Source: Plumapathes pennacea (lineage: Eukaryota; Cnidaria; Anthozoa; Antipatharia; Myriopathidae). Taken from it: a stretch of 64,000 nt of DNA. The stretch's first letter is position 1, and the number at the start of each line of letters is the position of its first letter. A program made the position numbers and the translations under genes. The notes under the pieces are model-generated. The model was not told the origin of the DNA, did not search any database, and was given only the letters and a program-made list of their open reading frames with translations. The DNA is taken from positions 10,340,001 through 10,404,000 of the forward strand of contig OZ038464.1 in NCBI GenBank assembly GCA_964036295.1, in the 5' to 3' direction. Positions 21,838 through 32,584 of the stretch are shown here, one piece after another.

Positions 21838-22088
21838 GTAAGCACACAAGTTTCCCATTATGCAAAGAAATTGATCCTTCTGCATGCATTCAGAAATGGC
21901 ACTGATATATGCAAACTGTACAGTAGAATACTGTAGTGTCTTTTATACTTGTATGTGTCTTCCCTTATCCAGAAGTACACAGTACAGAAAAAAACAAAAT
22001 AATACAGGTTGCTCTGTTCAACCTGTTACCTTTAGTGAATACATATACTTTTCAAATATAAACTGAATGTATTTATTTCCCTATGTAG

Positions 22089-22198
22089 ATTGAAAGATGG
22101 TGGAGCGAATTACATGAACGAATGGAGAAGTATTTCAAGGAACAGCTTGGTTGGCTTAAGGATCAGGGCCACTACAGTCCACACAATGAGACAGACAG
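22089..22198 (+). pseudogene. Integrase-core gene, exon 2 (third catalytic residue)
   Basis: The acceptor is CTATGTAG|A. The exon begins IERWWSELHERMEKYF; the E of IERWW is the expected third acidic residue of the D-D-E triad. It continues KEQLGWLKDQGHYSPH and ends in phase 2 at ACAG|GCAAGT, a GC-AG type donor. Phases to exon 1 (0) and exon 3 fit. Confidence 0.75.
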
Positions 22199-22403
22199 GC
22201 AAGTCAATATTGATAAAATGTGTTTGGTTGAAGGACATTGGGCTGTGATGTCATATTGCATCAGAACCAAAATATTACACATTGTGCTTTCATAGCACAG
22301 CACATTGCACTAACGACACTGAGATGCGAGTCTAGATTTAGAGAGAATGAATTATAAAAATGTTTGTGCAGGATCCCTCAAGTTTTTGCTTTTTTACTTC
22401 CAG

Positions 22404-22571
22404 GAAGCTTTTGGCATTTGTACTTATACCAGTACTCCAAGGCCAACTTGATACATTCCGAGAAACTGTGGAACACTCACAGAATTCGTACTCAGAAAAA
22501 CACTGTCCTGCCTTGTGGTGTTCCAGACCACATGTACAGCTTCCCAGAAGAATATGGATTGGAGGAGTGTG
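22404..22571 (+). pseudogene. Integrase-core gene, exon 3 (1-base frameshift)
   Basis: The acceptor is TTACTTCCAG|G. It reads RKLLAFVLIPVLQGQLDTF and then must change frame near 22,467 to continue WNTHRIRTQKNT and PEEYGLEECG, the conserved end of the integrase family. The lesion is a single missing base around AAACTGTGGAAC. The donor is GTG|GTAAAT. Confidence 0.72.
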
Positions 22572-22743
22572 GTAAATACTTTCTTTTTTCCTTTTTTTTT
22601 TCTTCAGGAAGCTGCATGTAGATAAATAGACTATTTACAAAAAAATAGTTGTTGAATGAAATTTACCTTAGGAGATCACATCCACATCTATCACAGTGCA
22701 TCTAACTTTAGCTAATAATGGCTTCCTATCGTAACTCATGAAG

Positions 22744-22928
22744 GACACCCTGTCACAGAGGAGCAGCTGAAGGCAGTCGCTCAGCGTTCTGGAGTTTTGG
22801 AAATTGACAATTTCCTTGAAGCTGAATTCCGGGCCAGATGTGAAAGCATCATACCCTTTCCTTCTCATGTTGAGCCCAAGGAATGCAGCCAAGCCTACCT
22901 GTTTCTTAAAGACAATTTCACTGTATGA
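22744..22928 (+). pseudogene. Integrase-core gene, exon 4
   Basis: The acceptor is ATGAAG|GA. Joined to exon 3 it reads EECG-HPVTEEQLKAVAQRSGV, a natural continuation. The frame reaches a stop at 22,926-22,928, but a donor-like GTATGA at 22,923 would allow splicing to the next block instead. 22,929-23,100 shows no further coding signal. Confidence 0.6.
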
Positions 22929-23103
22929 TTGAGTGTCAAGGAACCAACAGCATTTTTTATTTGCATGCAAATAGTTGTACAACAGAAGTTAGAAATCTTG
23001 ATTCTACGTTATAAACCTTCATTTTTGTATTAGGTCTCCATGTAACATCTAAACTATACTTCATTTATCAAACAAACTCGTTGGGCCATCAGCACCCAAA
23101 TTT

Positions 23104-23679
23104 TTGGCAAACAATGTTGTGTCCATTTGCACCAGGCTTCAGAATCATGATGCAATTTCCTGTGGCCGTATGGTCTCACAGGGACTGATAGGCACAGAAG
23201 ATTTGACAGCTGATCTTCGGCTCCTAACCGTGCTGACAATGGTAGAGTATGAGCAGTACTTCAGGCAGCTCTTCAGCCTTGAGCGTAATGATGACACGTT
23301 TGCAAACATTGTCATAACAGCTGCCACATGGGGAGCTTGGGGTGGAGAGTTTCACCTCCATGCACTTTCCCTTGCTTTGAACAGAGCAATATATGTCTAC
23401 TCATCATTCCGTCTCAGGGATGGCTCCTTCCCTTATCCATTCCAAAACGGTGCTGAAATTCCGGAGCTTTTTCAGGAAGGAGCAGATCACACAAGGCACC
23501 ATTTCATATATCAGAAGCCAGGAGGATTCTTATTGGGTCGCACACCTATCTTGGGGATTTTTGCGGCAGCTCACTTTACTGCCATTCTGCCAAATTATGG
23601 CTATTTGTCCTCGATGTTTCATCCCACAACTAACCTGTTCCGTCAGGCGGACACAAGGCTCCTGTGTGATCATTTCAGG
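23104..23679 (+). pseudogene. OTU-like cysteine protease domain remnant
   Basis: This open block contains DAISCGRMVSQGLIG, TEDLTADLRLLTVLTMVEYE, HLHALSLALNRAIYVYS and a late histidine in FAAAHFTAILPNYGY. Order and spacing resemble OTU-fold deubiquitinases and vertnin-like proteins: a cysteine motif of DGNCLFR type, a helix, a strand beginning with a hydrophobic run, and a catalytic histidine near the end. The DGNC motif is altered (DAISC), so activity is doubtful. It ends at a donor-like TTTCAG|GTGAAG. It lies 170 bp downstream of the integrase exons on the same strand, so it may belong to the same element; some Ginger-type elements carry OTU domains. Confidence 0.5.
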
Positions 23680-23689
23680 TGAAGCCTTA

Positions 23690-24300
23690 CAGTAGTTCTT
23701 TTATCATCCATTTTTGCCATCCTTTCAAGACTTGTTTTAAAGGTCAGCTGTGAAGTAGATGAAACATGCATTTATGGTAAACGGTGTCAAAAGATTGTTT
23801 TTTGCAGTGAACTATCTGAAAATTAATTGTCAGCTGATATATATTGTGCGCTTTCTGTTATTTAGGGGGAAACAGCAGTTGCAAACAACACTTCATCTGC
23901 AAAACCTGAAACCCAATGCAAGTTGTTCTACATTGTTCTGGTTGTAAGCATTGTCTTATGCAACTTCCTTTGGCTGTATAACCTCCTTGCAGAGTGTGCA
24001 AACAAAACCTGAAAATTAGTTTTTCTTATCTCAAGAGATGCTGAAGCAGCAAGTGAAGAAAAAGTCCAAGCAAAGAAAAGCTCCTGTTGCGAATGATTGT
24101 TGGTTACCTATGAAAACAGCATCAACACCACAAAGATGTGTCAGCAAGCAAAATTGTACCATCTGCTGTGTAATGAATGTCTTAGGGTCGCATGCCCTGG
24201 ACTCTCCAAGGAATATTGGATACTGATTTATTTTTAGCTTCTGGAATAAGGTGCTGTGCTGGAATGAGTATATGTGTATACCAGATCTGTAAAACCTTGT
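23690..24300 (+). other. Possible 3' exons downstream of the OTU-like block; unresolved
   Basis: An acceptor-like TTATTTAG at about 23,870 is followed by a frame containing a hydrophobic stretch (LFYIVLVVSIVLCNFLWLY) and a stop. A second acceptor-like TCTCAAG near 24,035 precedes a short Lys- and Cys-rich frame. Either could be a terminal exon of the preceding gene or chance. I see no other feature. Confidence 0.2.
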
Positions 24301-24310
24301 GCAGAAAAAA

Positions 24311-24625
24311 GGACTAATTATACTGGTAAATTATGATAATTATCATCCAACTAGTTGACAATGTAATTAAATAGCAGGCTAAAGATGTTAACGTTCTATC
24401 CGTACTCACGAGAATATTTGCTTATTTTTTTGTTGCATTCAACATTGTTTCACGGAGTGTATGATATAGCAGAAAGAGAACTATGGCACAGTGGAATCCA
24501 TATAACTTTAACCTCCAATGGGTAATATAGGGGAACAACCTCGATTCATCGAGGGCTCAAGTTATTGGGAATTCACTGTAGCTAAGATATCAGTAACAAA
24601 ACGTATTACTTTATTCATGGTTTTA
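24311..24625. repeat. Left flank of composite repeat, copy 2
   Basis: This is similar to window positions 1-315 throughout (ACTAATTAT, CTGGTAAATTATGATAATTA, TAGCAGGCTAAAGATGTTAA). Similarity stops at TTTATTCATGGTTT, after which the first copy enters the array unit and this copy does not. Confidence 0.75.
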
Positions 24626-25504
24626 GTTTAGTTAATTATATCCCTTATCCTCCAAGGGATTGTCTGTATGTTAGGGTGGAGAGAACCTTTCAATTTTTTC
24701 CTGTGTAGGTTTTCATACCAGGCAGGGCACATAGTTTAACTGAGGGTTTTTAATTACCAATATAATGAATGTTAGGTAGACAAACATGAATCAAAATATA
24801 TACAACACGTGATGAATGAAAACTAAAAGCAAACCAGGGAGTTGCATGAATAAAATTAATCCATTGTGATCAAGACTGCAGTAATGATAGAATTTCTTAT
24901 ATTTGCCATTTACTCACATGATTGTCTTGCTGGAAAAATGGTGTTGTTTTGGTCATATATATATTCAAGCATAAACCAGTATTGCTTTACCGTTTGGCAT
25001 GACCTCAAAGTCAGGTGACTAAATTTAACAGAAATGTTAAAGGTGATGACATCACAAAAGCACTCTTTTCTAAAATGATAATTAAAAGAAAAACTTACAA
25101 ACAGAATAGCTCTTCTGGGAATTTATGATGGGTGTTCAAAATAGTAAGTTCAGAGAGTGGGAAATTGTGACACCATCACCAGAAAACGTTGGGCCGCCTG
25201 GCATAAAACCTACACTTCAAGGCAGGACAGCAGCATTTTGAATGCTTTCCTTTCTCATTGGGGGTTTTTTCCTCTGCAGGCTGGCTGCCTTGTCTTTCTT
25301 CTCCCTCGTTTTGTGGGAGCTTTTCTGGGGGGAGGTTCCTGTTTTGTTCCATTATGTTTTTGCACATAAATTGTGTCACCACCTCTGAGAAAACAAGCAA
25401 ACAAGTTGCATCAAATACAAGTTCTCCCAACCGAATCACTCATGTTCTTCTCGAAGTAAATGTTGCACCAAACACCAAACAAAATAAGTAGCTTATTTGA
25501 TGCT
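24626..25504. other. Spacer without recognised genes
   Basis: This AT-rich stretch begins TTAGTTAATTATATCCC. The minus strand around 25,176-25,439 has an 87-codon frame, and the plus strand around 25,250-25,490 another, but neither shows a domain or splice support. Nothing else seen. Confidence 0.5.
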
Positions 25505-26160
25505 TTTAGCTCTCCTTCCGTCCTTGTTTACGAACGAAAACCATGTTTTTCGAAAGGCGGAACTCCCTGGCCACTTTTCCTTTTCAGGGCAGTCATAGTT
25601 GCCCGCGAATTCCAGGGAAAGCACAAAAACAAACAGATTAAGGCAGTAAGTTGTGACAATAGCAACAGCAACAATTCATTTACTCATACATGTCAAATTA
25701 CGTGATGTATAAAAGTTATTTCTATAAATATGAGTGAAGTGTGACAGGATTCATTTCCTTTTCAAACAGCTACATACGTATATGACATATATGATTGAAT
25801 TCAATTCCTTACGAGCCATTGAAAAGCATCCTTTTGTGCAGAGGTCCCACAGTAGTACCGGTGGATGGTGGCCACAACTGGAACAGAATGAATAGGAATG
25901 CGCACAGAGTGCCTCAAAGTGCAGGTACGCAGTCCTAAATACGTCATCAGGAACTGCAACTTGAAGTGTTGCGCAGCTGCTGCAATCGTCGAACCTGCAG
26001 CTGTATTAACCTGGCAGTCAAGAAATAATGTGATATGATTCAAAATTTGTTGTTAAAATCAATATAGAATGGTTAACCGAAAGCTTGATCAGAAAAAAAA
26101 GGAACAGGTGTCAACGAGGGAGTGAAACCATAACCTCCGCAAGTTATAAAAATTATGAGG
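25505..26160. repeat. Array unit copy 5, right-end fragment only
   Basis: This begins abruptly at CTCTCCTTCCGTCCTTGTTT, equivalent to 5,751 in copy 1, and runs to AGAGCCCATCATTTAAATTTC. It is more diverged than copies 1-4 (for example GGATATAAAAGAGCCC instead of GCACATAGGAGAGCCC). It contains neither the Gag nor the C2H2 remnant. Confidence 0.8.
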
Positions 26161-26639
26161 ATATAAAAGAGCCCATCATTTAAATTTCGGTCAGGATATA
26201 GTCAGTGGATGATCCTTACAAAACTAACAATCGTTGCAAAGGAGGCAAGTACACAAGGTCACTCACTGCGATTTTTTTTAATTAAAAATGATCCCTACCT
26301 TTATGAACTCCCTCATCAACAGCATTAACTGCAACGTAAAAACGTGCAGATTGTCGAAGTTGTGTAATATTTGTGCTCTTGGTATCTATATACCATATGA
26401 CAGTTGTCACACTCCTTGTAGAAAGTGCTTACATCTGCAGAGAAATTAAGATAGTAACTAATACGAGCAGATTCGAAACAGACTAATAATTGATACAGAC
26501 TTAATGATACGTACACTTCATGTATGGCAAAATCATGTATACGCCCTTTACATTCAGTGTGTCCATCACATTCACTTGTCCATCAGTGTGTGTGAGAGAT
26601 TTTACTAGCCTCGTATGGTTTATGTTATTCCTAGAAGCA

Positions 26640-27030
26640 TGGCTTGGCTGGTAATTTTTTGCTGTGCAGCCAGAGGTAAACTGCATTGGTGGCACTGCTC
26701 CTCAGTAGGTGTAGGCAACAATGGAACAGAAGGGCTCTTAGACTTGGATATTTTTCCGAGGAGCCAGGGTGTTGATAATAAACCATTTCCTTTGCATGCT
26801 TGCCATTGATGTCTGCCTTTGTGTGCCAGGATGCGACTGCTTGTTGATTGGTGGGGCTTGCTGTCCACTTCTTTATGGGTTTTTAGATGGCAGGGCTTAT
26901 CAGGTTGTCTTTGGAAAATATTTCCACAAAAGGCACAGTGCCAATGGCTGCGCTTGTGGAACGTCTTCCTTTGGTATGCGCAGTCCAAATAGCATCTCAT
27001 CATTATTTTGTCTAAAGATAAAAAATAGAA
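26640..27030 (-). pseudogene. C2H2 zinc-finger remnant, unit copy 6
   Basis: The finger reads CAFCGNIFQRQPDKPCHLKTH, with C2H2 ligands preserved despite two substitutions. The tail carries its own frame changes. Preservation of the ligands in all four copies is notable but could simply reflect limited divergence. Confidence 0.5.
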
Positions 27031-27624
27031 CAAAATAAATAAATAAATAAATAGAAAATAATAAGCAGGGCAGAACAGAAATCTTGGTTCTTGGCGAAGG
27101 TGTTCCTGCCCCTTCTGGACTTGAAGTCCACATACACAAATTCCCCCCCCCCCCCCCTCCACCGACTCATTTTGCGCAGTGTTCAAGCATAAACATAAAA
27201 AGTTAGAGTTTGGAACATACTCCTACTTTTACTCACAACAGCATCCAGACAATGATCGAGCAAACTTACAGGGCTATTAGATGCCAAATCCTGGGAATTT
27301 TTGACTGGGGATCAGGGGTCCACTCGGTCAAATGGCGTAGCCCTGTGGTAGGGTGGGGTGGGGCAGAGCCAAGCGGAAGTCTGAAACTTGAGGTATTCAA
27401 TGCCGGAAATGCCATATTTTCATTTGATCAGGGAAAACTTTTTTTGTTATTCTTGGTCCAAATGATGCCATCTTTCAGATGTCAGAAACACACTCACAAA
27501 CTTTTCTCTCTTTCTATATATATATGTGTAAATTATATATACATACAGTATTCCTTTCTGATTGTCTTTTTTTGACATGAATTAAAAGGTCCTGTAGGTG
27601 GGGATATCTGCGATTATTGTAATT

Positions 27625-28257
27625 CTAGTTTAGAATTGCAGTGATGTAAACGCTAGATTCTGATATTGATAAAACTAAGTGAGCAGTTTGAAATCTCAGG
27701 TTGGGCAGTTGGCTAGACACTTGGTCTGGGGCGACAGTTACTGCCGTGACGGGGACTAGCTGCCCCTTGGCAGACCCCACACGTTGTTTCCCTTGTGTTA
27801 TTTCATTTTGGGATGGGCAGTCCTTTGCAAAGTGGCCCTGCTTGCGACAGGAATAACTCGTGACAACCTTTTGCCATCTAGCTCCCCCAGGTCTCTTCTC
27901 AGTGCTGTTTTGCTCAAGCTCTTGTATTTTCCTGTTCATTCCCAGAACGAGTTCTTTAAGTTCACGAATTTCTGTCGAAATCTTGTCATCAGTTGCTGCA
28001 GTAGTCACGTCATTAAGTATCTTGGTCTTCCCCACTGGCATATTGGTCTTACAGGCCTTCCAAGCACTTTCCATATGGCGCACAACACGAACTGCCTCGG
28101 TGAGTGATTCCAGTTGAGATATGAACACTCTCTCCCCCATTCCTTTGCTGATGGCAACGCCTCACAGAAACTGATCCCTGGTCAATTCGACCTTGAACGA
28201 GTAATCTGTCAGGGTACACATTTTCGGCTAGTTCCATCAGTCAGTTTAGGTATGTCT
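27625..28257 (-). pseudogene. Gag remnant, unit copy 6
   Basis: The reading frame runs MGERVFISQLESLTEAVRVV, then EIRELKELVLGMNRKIQ and SYSCRKQGHFAKDC, so the first knuckle cysteine is serine. At the site of the copies 1-3 frameshift this copy keeps both bases but has CGA changed to TGA (28,160-28,170). The tail after the knuckle is open longer than in other copies (VTVAPDQVSSQLPNLRF). Confidence 0.62.
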
Positions 28258-28299
28258 TCATTTAGTTTTTGCACTACTGTTTATGTCATGAATGATTTC

Positions 28300-28810
28300 A
28301 AAAATACACTGTACAGAGCAGTCCTCGTACAGTAGGATAATTCCACTTTCCATTGTATTGTGTGTCGTCATCTTGTTAAAACTTGGATTCTGAAAACTAC
28401 AATCCTGTTGTAAAAGTTAAAATTTGCCAAGGTGATTGTTCGATTTCTACCAACTATTTTGCTATTCCTTTCTGAAGAAGTGTCTGCATTTTAACACAAT
28501 AGTGGCGTCTGGGATTGTGTTCAGGTAGGACAGTTGATGCTTTAAAGAATTCATTTCACAGCTAGCAAGCTTGCCTCCCATACAACTGGCAAAATATCTG
28601 GACAGTTTACAGCCGTCTGTCGAACAGCTTGGCCTTGTATCTGCATCTTGTTGTACAAAGTTCAAGCTTCAACTGTTAACTGCCATTTTTGGTCACAGCT
28701 GCTGCATGACCTTGCCGGAGGTCGTTTGTCTGACTGACTGACTGACTGACGAACATTAAATTTTGAGATGTCGACCCACTTGGAGTCTTCAAATAAGGCG
28801 ATACTACTGC
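28300..28810. repeat. Right flank of composite repeat, copy 2
   Basis: This is homologous to 20,240-20,745 up to AATACTACTG/GATACTACTG. It contains an extended CTGACTGACTGACTGAC run. No gene. Confidence 0.78.
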
Positions 28811-28815
28811 ATTAG

Positions 28816-29024
28816 CATCGTGATTATTACCCTCGCTTATGCTTTGGGATTAACTCGTTTGATATTGAGTTGGAGCATCTGGAAAATGATGTAGAAAGCA
28901 ACGATGATGTTGTTTTCTGTGAATGGGGCACATCACAAGACGGCAAGGATGCTCAAGTATTTTCTCTCCACAGAGAGCCTGAAGACGTGACCAATGCGAT
29001 GAATGATAACATGGGGAATGCCTA
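28816..29024 (+). other. Short acidic open frame, possible exon remnant
   Basis: This frame of ~69 codons (HRDYYPRLCFGINSFDIELE, then DDVVFCEWGTSQDGK) ends in TAA. Its composition is protein-like but I do not recognise a domain. Sequence from 29,025 to 29,455 shows nothing recognisable. Confidence 0.2.
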
Positions 29025-29455
29025 AAAACGCCAGAGGAGGAAACGGAATTGTATGAGAACAATCCTGACACAGACTTTATCAGCTTGTGTTGCATTGCAA
29101 CATATTGTTCTCACAAGCCTGTAGTGTTCATCTCATTTTATTGCTATACTAACATCTGTTTAGTAATAGGCATAAGTAAAATGAGCAGCTGTGAAATATC
29201 AAGTAATGTCATCAAAACTGTCCTCGCAATCCTCGCCATCCAATTGTCTGAGCAGGAAATTGCTCAAATTTGCAGGCACAAGATTAATTATAGTGCACCT
29301 GGTTTTGTGAGAAAAAATTCCCATTGTTCAGTAAAAAAAACAAGATGTTTAACTTTGATGCTTGTGATTGCAATGTAATGTTCTCGATCAACTTTAATAT
29401 CAGGGTCGTATATTTCTTTGGTTTCTCTAAATAGTTATTGACCTCCTTCTTTCAT

Positions 29456-29945
29456 TGATCCTTTTTGCTCGCGGGGGCCTGGGGCCCAAGCGAGCTTAAA
29501 AATGGACATTATTTTTTCCTTTTTGTGGGTCGAGAATCAGCACACGGTGATTGGTTCATATGATGACGTGCCGGGCGATGACATAATTGACTTCGCTAAA
29601 CAACTCGAGATGTGGCCAGTGAATTGCTCGTTACTTGTGTGTAAAAGTTAACTGCATCCCATCCAAACTCAACACCATTTGGCTCTGTGGAATATGCACG
29701 GATAAACTGGATTTTCGGGAACGATTTTGGCTTGCATTCACCACGGAAGCTTTGAGAATAGGCGTAAACAAATATTTGATGGTACCGCTGTCGCCGATAA
29801 ATATTTAGTCCCGACGAAACTTTCTGTGGCGACACAAAATACTTTTGGGAAGATAACAGGGCGAAAGCAGAAACCAAAGCTACGGTGAGCTTTAGCCGTA
29901 AAACAATGACGCTTTATGCTTTACTCTGTACATGACATCTGTTGC
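29456..29945 (-). repeat. Interspersed repeat R, copy 1
   Basis: This starts near GGCCTGGGGCCCAAGCGAGC and ends near CTCTGTACATGACATCTG. It is homologous in opposite orientation to 38,480-38,990, sharing the blocks around CACACGGTGATTGGTTC, GCACGGATAAACTGG and ACTTTCTGTGGCGACAC. It appears noncoding. Confidence 0.75.
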
Positions 29946-30254
29946 CTCAAAATTCTTCTGCGTATCGTACATTGCCTGTTGAAGTGTTTCTTTCATTCGA
30001 TCATGTAGCCTTTGTTTTGCAATGGTCATTGAATACCAGAAATGAAAAATACACCGAAATAATTCTGAGGATTGAGTTTGCAGTCACAAATGGACTGAAC
30101 ACACTGAACAAAAGCGCAATAATATTGTAAACATTTCTCGTGTGACATTCCTCGCTTTCAATTTTATATTTGTTACAGAGCACGAATACTCGAAAGCCTG
30201 ATAGAAAAAACGTATTGAGTTAATAAAAGAAAACACATAAATAGTGAAGCGAAA

Positions 30255-30575
30255 AAGGAAACTGCATCCCATTCAAACTCAACGCCATTTGGCTCTGTGG
30301 AATATGCACGGATAAACTGGATTTTAGGAAAAGATTTTGGCTCGCGTTCACCGCACAAGCTTTGAGAATAGCCGTAAACAAATGTTTGATGGTACTTCTG
30401 GGGTATTGCAAATATCTCTGTCGCCGATAAGTATTTAGTCCCGACGAAACTTTCTGTGGCGACACGAAATACTTTTGGGAAGATAACAGGGCGAAAACAG
30501 AAACCAAAGCTACGGTGAGCTTTAGCCGTATAACAGTGACGCTTTATGCTTTACTCTGTACATGACATCTGACGA
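30255..30575 (-). repeat. Interspersed repeat R, copy 2 (partial)
   Basis: This repeats 29,650-29,945 in the same orientation, with an extra ~15-bp segment (GGGTATTGCAAATATCT) that is also seen in the inverted copies near 37,912 and 38,590. The left third of the repeat is missing. Confidence 0.78.
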
Positions 30576-30584
30576 ATAGCCTTT

Positions 30585-30950
30585 TTCTGTAGGATAAATA
30601 AGGGGTTGACTGTGGTGTAGTGTTGCCCCAGGCTAATAAGCCATATGTGAGATAAGGATAGATTAGTGTGTAATAAAGATTAATAAGTATGCCAAGATTA
30701 ACATAGTGTCATATTTTTTATATCACTCCAATACTACGTTTGATCTTTTTTGAAAGATAGGAGACTTGGGCTTTCCAGTTTAAATGGCAGTCAATTATCA
30801 CACCTAGATAAGTAATACTGAGTTCTTGTTTCAGTGATTGGTCTTTCAGAGTAAGTTTAACATCATAATTTATTTTCTTTTGGGGGGGGGGGATGAAATA
30901 TGACAAAGCTCAAAGTGAGAGTTTGTTTGCACAAAGCCATTCGTGGTATG
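30585..30950 (-). pseudogene. LINE RT C-terminal fragment
   Basis: The minus strand encodes KKINYDVKLTLKDQSLKQE and SITYLGVIIDCHLNWKAQV, matching the post-palm region of the LINE at 870-3,263 (KYLGIFIDSNLSW). It is heavily truncated at both sides. The sequence beyond 30,950 is unrelated, and 30,951-31,470 holds no recognised gene. Confidence 0.7.
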
Positions 30951-31477
30951 ATTGCTGGTATTTCCCAGGCTTTCTTCCCGTGGAAACCTTTTCTTTTCTT
31001 CCTTCTACTTGACCTAAACTTTCCTTTCCATTTTTGCGAACTGTCTTTGCATCGATAAAGCCAATATTCATTTGAGAAAGATGTCCAAAGACAATGATAA
31101 TGCACGCCATTTTCAGCGTAACAAAGAAAACAACCGTGTGAAAGCTCCCAAAGACTTCTGGGAGGGAATGGTTGGAAAGTAATAAAAACTAAAGGACTTG
31201 AGGATTATGGAACTCCAAATGCGGACCATTTTTAGGGTAATCGTTCTAAATAAACCCCATGGCAACTGAAATCAACAAAACTTAAACAATGGTTGCTAGG
31301 TTCATTTTCAATTACCTCCACTAATTAAAAGCTCAATATTTGGCAGGGTTTTTAAAGTTTTCGAAAAAAATCTTTTCAATCACCTTTTAATATTTCATGT
31401 GAGATCAACATTTTTCTCAACTCAGGGTTAACTGCCTCCTTAAGGCCGTTGGCAATGCCGTCAGTCGGAAAAGGCCT

Positions 31478-31760
31478 TTAATCATCATTAGCCACTTCTG
31501 TTAGCCAGAGTTTAATGTTGAGTAGTGAAGAAAAGGGCACATGTAGTAATCGCTTGTTGTTAGATGGCTGAGCCTCAACCAGGCCACTAGCGTTTTCCAT
31601 GTTAGCATGTTGTGGACTCGAAAGGTACTCTGCCTGAGCAGTGTTGGTGAACATTTCGATGGCATACTTAGAATATGTACTTTGCAGTTTGAAGTACGGC
31701 ATAAGCCGTTTCTTCATCAGATTGCATTGCTCTCCATCCCCTTCTTTGACAGCATCAATC
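31478..31760 (-). pseudogene. DUF6589-like fragment
   Basis: The minus strand reads MKKRLMPYFKLQSTYSKYAI, then EMFTNTAQAEYLSSPQHANM, resembling the part of DUF6589 proteins (common in cnidarians) where a short 'MPFF...SKYA.E...L..Q...SP' pattern occurs. It ends EVANDD plus stop. The assignment is from memory of the family pattern, so tentative. Confidence 0.35.
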
Positions 31761-31869
31761 CAGTTAAACCAGGAAAACTATCAGCTCCAAGACATTGTGC
31801 CTATAGCATTTCACTCGATCAGGTTCAAAACTTGGTTCAGTGGTCCATCATTGCGTGGAGGGGGAGGGC

Positions 31870-32497
31870 AAGGGCCATACTGGTGGTCATGGTAGATTGC
31901 TTCCACTTGTAGTTGACGCTGCTGTGCTTGTTGTTGTTGCTGCAATGTGTCTTGCACCAGTGGGGGAGGGCAAAATCTATATTGGTGGTCATGCTAGATT
32001 GCTTCCATTTGTTGTCGATGTTTCTGTGCTTCTTGCTGTTGGTGTAATATTTCTTGCGCAGGATCTGTCAGGACATACTGACTAACAAACTGCCCCACCA
32101 TGACATCCAGAAATGTCTTCTTGATTTGTTTGCTCCTGTGCAGAGAATTTTTCGGTGGCCTTGTGAATTGATGGTTTAGAGGCCACATCATCCACTCCCA
32201 AAATTCCCAGAGCGGCTGGTACAATTTATGCACGGCCAACACTTGGGAGTTGTTCACAGCCTTCATATGAATTTGTAACTCTCTCTGGTGTGACATTGTA
32301 CCTGCCATATCTCTCTCGGAATATCGTAGCGTTCCAGTCTGCCTTATTGATTCAGTTTTGTACAGCACAGAATAAATAAACTGAAAAAATAGGTTTTTGT
32401 CAACAAAATGTTCTCTCCATCCATATACCTGCCAAGATTCACACCTTAGACGTGTTCCTGCCTGTGGGCTGAAAGCAACAAGCTCACACCTAAACAC
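31870..32497 (-). pseudogene. Decayed coding block with in-frame 102-bp tandem repeat
   Basis: Minus-strand frame 31,994-32,497 (ELQIHMKAVNNSQVLAVHKL to QKHRQQMEAI) ends at a TAG. Immediately beyond, still in the same frame, a second copy of the same 34-codon module follows (LQQQQQAQQRQLQVEAIYHD, then HQYGPCPPPP), where the equivalent codon is TAC. The module is glutamine-rich, then HDHQY and proline-rich. No domain is recognised; it probably belongs with the neighbouring DUF6589-like fragment. Confidence 0.4.
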
Positions 32498-32584
32498 ACC
32501 TATGGACCAATTTCTCTTTTTGAAGCAAAAATTACTAGAACAAAATATATGAAAACTGTCAATCTCATTTCCGTGTTTGAGACA

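Larger units (their letters stand above)
26161..28299. repeat. Array unit copy 6, right-truncated
   Basis: This follows copy 5 head to tail. It keeps the uninterrupted sequence GCATTAACTGCAACGTAAAA at 26,320, the site where the LINE sits in copy 1. It contains the C2H2 remnant, an AAAT microsatellite (27,034-27,055), a poly-C run (27,145-27,158) and a Gag remnant, and it ends like copy 4 by passing into the right flank block. Confidence 0.82.
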
